Both the position numbers and the translations under genes were made by a program. The notes under the pieces are model-generated. The model was not told where the DNA came from and did no database searches. It saw nothing but the letters and a program-made list of their open reading frames with translations. Below, piece after piece: positions 36,284 through 38,051 of a stretch of 38,051 nucleotides of DNA (the first letter of the stretch is position 1; every line of letters starts with the position of its first letter). This stretch comes from Xanthobacteraceae bacterium (GTDB lineage: Bacteria; Pseudomonadota; Alphaproteobacteria; Rhizobiales; Xanthobacteraceae), in the NCBI GenBank assembly GCA_031291445.1, contig JARLJA010000064.1, positions 1 to 38,051 of the forward strand, read 5' to 3'.

Positions 36284-37508
36284 CCGGCTTGACCAGAAAG
36301 GCATCGGCGCCGGCGTCGTGCGCCGCGGCCTCGTCCTCGCCGCGGCCGGATACCCCGACGATCGGGACCTGGCCTGCGGGCGCCGGCTGGGCACGGATGC
36401 GGCGGATCACGTCGACGCCGGTCATGCCCGGCAGCACCATGTCCATCAGCACGGCGTCGTAGCCGCCGCCGACGACGCGCGCCAGCGCGTCCTCACCGCG
36501 CCCGACGAAGTCGACCTGGTGGCCGAGCTCGGACAGGACGGTCTTGAGCACGACGCGGCCGAACGGATTGTCCTCGACGCTGAGCAGGTGAAGGCGGCGC
36601 CCGTCGACCGCCGCGTCTCCGGACGCACCGCGCGCGTCCGCCCCCGGCGCCGCGGCGCGCTCCAGCGTCACCGTCAGCGTGAAGATCGTGCCGCCGCCGC
36701 GGCGCCGGGTCACGCCGACGTCGCCGCCCATGGCGCGCGCGATGCGCTTGACCGACGACAGGCCGAGCCCGGCGCCGCCATAGCGCGACGCGATCCGGAC
36801 ATTGGCCTGCGAGAACGGCCGGAACAGACGCTTGATTTCCGCGAGCGACAGCCCGATGCCGCTGTCCGACACCGCGAAGGTCACGGTGATCCTGCCGCCG
36901 GCGCGGCGGGCGGCACGCACCGCCAGTTCGACGCAGCCTTCCTCGGTGAACTTGACCGCGTTGTCGATCAGGTTTTCCAGGGCCGCCCGCAGCCTGACCG
37001 GATCGCCGGTGACGAAACCCGGCAGCCCCGGCGAGATCCGGATCGAGGACCGCAGCCCCTTCGCGGCCGCCCGGCCCGCCAGCGAATCCGCGGCCGTCGA
37101 GGCCAGGACCTGCAGGTCGAACAGATCGGAGCGGGTCTCGATGCCGGTGGTGTCGCTGCGCGCGGCGTCGACGAACAGCGTGGCGAGCGCCGACAGGTGG
37201 TCGGCGCTGGCCTTGATGGTGTCGACCCAGCGGCGCTCCCGCTCGTCGAGATCCGAGGTCGCCAGAAGCTCGGTGATCGCCAGGATCCCGGTCAGCGGCG
37301 TGCGCACCTCATGGGCGAAGGCGGCCAGCGCCGCGTGCGCCATGTCGGGCGCCGCCCGCCTTGTCCTCGTCGCCGGCCCGCGCCGTACGGCCTTGCGCGC
37401 CGGCGCGGCGGGCGGCTTCTTCTTCACGGCCGGCGTGGTGCCCGACTTGCGCGCGAGACGTTTGCTGTGCGTCGACCGTGACCTTGACCGTGACTTCGAC
37501 GTCACCAT
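36219..37508 (-). CDS. Hybrid histidine kinase-response regulator, no obvious sensor domain
   Basis: 429 residues. Residues 1-50 are strongly basic and Ser/Arg-rich (KSRSRSRST). Then HisKA with H66 in FAHEVRTPLTG, an ATPase domain with the N-box ENLIDNAVKF, G1 SDSGIGLS and G2 GGAGLGLSSV, and a C-terminal receiver with D356 in LMDMVLP and K in LVKPVS. No membrane segment, PAS or GAF domain is seen. The kinase would thus be cytoplasmic with its input unknown. ATG 37508 is preferred (GGGGGA upstream); ATG 37523 is an alternative. Convergent with the BrkB gene, with a 65-bp overlap. Confidence 0.85.
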   Translation of the reverse strand: MVTSKSRSRSRSTHSKRLARKSGTTPAVKKKPPAAPARKAVRRGPATRTRRAAPDMAHAALAAFAHEVRTPLTGILAITELLATSDLDERERRWVDTIKASADHLSALATLFVDAARSDTTGIETRSDLFDLQVLASTAADSLAGRAAAKGLRSSIRISPGLPGFVTGDPVRLRAALENLIDNAVKFTEEGCVELAVRAARRAGGRITVTFAVSDSGIGLSLAEIKRLFRPFSQANVRIASRYGGAGLGLSSVKRIARAMGGDVGVTRRRGGGTIFTLTVTLERAAAPGADARGASGDAAVDGRRLHLLSVEDNPFGRVVLKTVLSELGHQVDFVGRGEDALARVVGGGYDAVLMDMVLPGMTGVDVIRRIRAQPAPAGQVPIVGVSGRGEDEAAAHDAGADAFLVKPVSPRALATALLAAARRGDGAT

Positions 37509-37577
37509 CCACGATTCCCCCATCCCCGCCACCTTGCACGACGCCTGACGGCGAGTCACGCGCCGGAACACGGCCCC

Positions 37578-38051
37578 TCAGGGCGGCGGGAGACCGACGC
37601 GGCGGCGAATTTCGGCCACGGATACGCCCGCCGCCCGCAGCTCCCGCAGCGCCGTCGCCCGGGTCGATTTCGAGAGCTTGTGGCCGGCATCGTCGAGAAC
37701 GAGGCCGTGGTGGAGGTAACGCGGCGCCGGCAGGTCGAGCAGCCGCTGCAGCAGGCGGTGCACGCTGGTGGCCCAGAACAGATCGCGGCCGCGGACCACC
37801 TCGGTAACGCCCTGGAGCGCGTCGTCGATCACCACCGACAGGTGATAGCTGGTGGGGGTCTCCTTGCGCGCCAGCACCACGTCGCCCCAGGCCTCGGGCC
37901 TGGCGTCGACCGCCCCGCTCTCGCCGCCGGGCCCGGCGCCGAGTTCGGTCCAAGCCCGCGGCGCGGACACCCCCGTGAGCGCCCCCCCCAAGTCGAGCCG
38001 CACCCCAAAGGGCGTGCCACCCCCCATCGCCACCCCGCGCGCCACCCGCGC
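37578..38051 (-). CDS. gluQ: Glutamyl-Q tRNA(Asp) synthetase, 3' part
   Basis: The last 157 codons of a class I tRNA-synthetase paralogue; the 5' part lies beyond the right edge, so the GTG seen at 38045 is not a real start. GDVVLARKETPTSYHLSVVIDD and the signature HKLSKS are present, followed by a short C-terminal domain without an anticodon-binding module, which marks GluQ (YadB) rather than GltX. It attaches glutamate to queuosine in tRNA(Asp). 69 bases upstream of the kinase start on the same strand. Confidence 0.92.
   Translation of the reverse strand, partial: ARVARGVAMGGGTPFGVRLDLGGALTGVSAPRAWTELGAGPGGESGAVDARPEAWGDVVLARKETPTSYHLSVVIDDALQGVTEVVRGRDLFWATSVHRLLQRLLDLPAPRYLHHGLVLDDAGHKLSKSTRATALRELRAAGVSVAEIRRRVGLPPP

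Overview
The window comes from the chromosome of a GC-rich alphaproteobacterium, most likely a member of the Bradyrhizobium / Rhodopseudomonas group (Nitrobacteraceae). The evidence is the 5' end of a 16S rRNA gene at the left edge, a TlpA close to the Bradyrhizobium protein, a SAM-II riboswitch in front of metX, a CpdR-like regulator, and a hairpin-rich intergenic repeat of a type common in these genomes. Genus is inferred from remembered sequences, not from a search. Almost everything reads as core chromosome; I see no phage, IS element, CRISPR array or plasmid gene.

Layout. 1-1195: start of a 16S gene on the minus strand with its leader (boxA, two hairpins) and a strong promoter, then gene-free DNA with a nested inverted repeat. 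1196-6093: an M23 peptidase and clpB, converging on a shared terminator. 6337-7741: a MOSC protein and a CHAP-like exported protein, overlapping tail to tail. 7938-9977: metX-metW under a SAM-II riboswitch followed by an intrinsic terminator. 10041-13110: divergent aromatic amino acid operon (chorismate mutase, HisC-type aminotransferase, TyrA). 13147-15133: a DUF2125 protein and a ChaC-like cyclotransferase. 15153-18404: minus-strand ftsE-ftsX-ydcF-like-plsC. 18642-19905: zinc-ribbon membrane protein and CpdR-like regulator, meeting a TIGR02302/DUF4175 membrane protein (19899-22478). 22665-24779: a three-gene cassette (PcaC-like, HIBADH-like, MBL lactonase-like). 24780-27943: argH-lipoprotein-lysA, divergent from tlpA. 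28829-30898: ArsR-SRPBCC-DUF899-VOC operon. 30941-31065: intergenic repeat. 31116-35257: YjfB-like small protein, hbdA, etfA/etfB, PduO-type adenosyltransferase and a HIG1-like twin-TM protein. 35399-38051: BrkB-like membrane protein, a hybrid histidine kinase, and the 3' part of gluQ.

How the parts work together. Three themes recur: amino acid biosynthesis (Met, Tyr/Phe, Lys, Arg), envelope growth and division (M23 peptidase, FtsEX, PlsC, YdcF-like, TIGR02302, CpdR-like), and acyl-CoA metabolism (HbdA, ETF, B12 adenosylation). The most informative regulatory element is the metX leader. A promoter, a SAM-II aptamer and a terminator sit head to tail, and three complementary arms suggest a transcription-attenuation switch. 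No clearly novel defence or mobile system is visible. The best leads are the metX leader, a chorismate mutase with a large unexplained C-terminal domain, an apparently leaderless ArsR gene overlapping its neighbour by 112 bp, the cassette between lysA and TIGR02302, and the nested inverted repeat upstream of the rRNA promoter.
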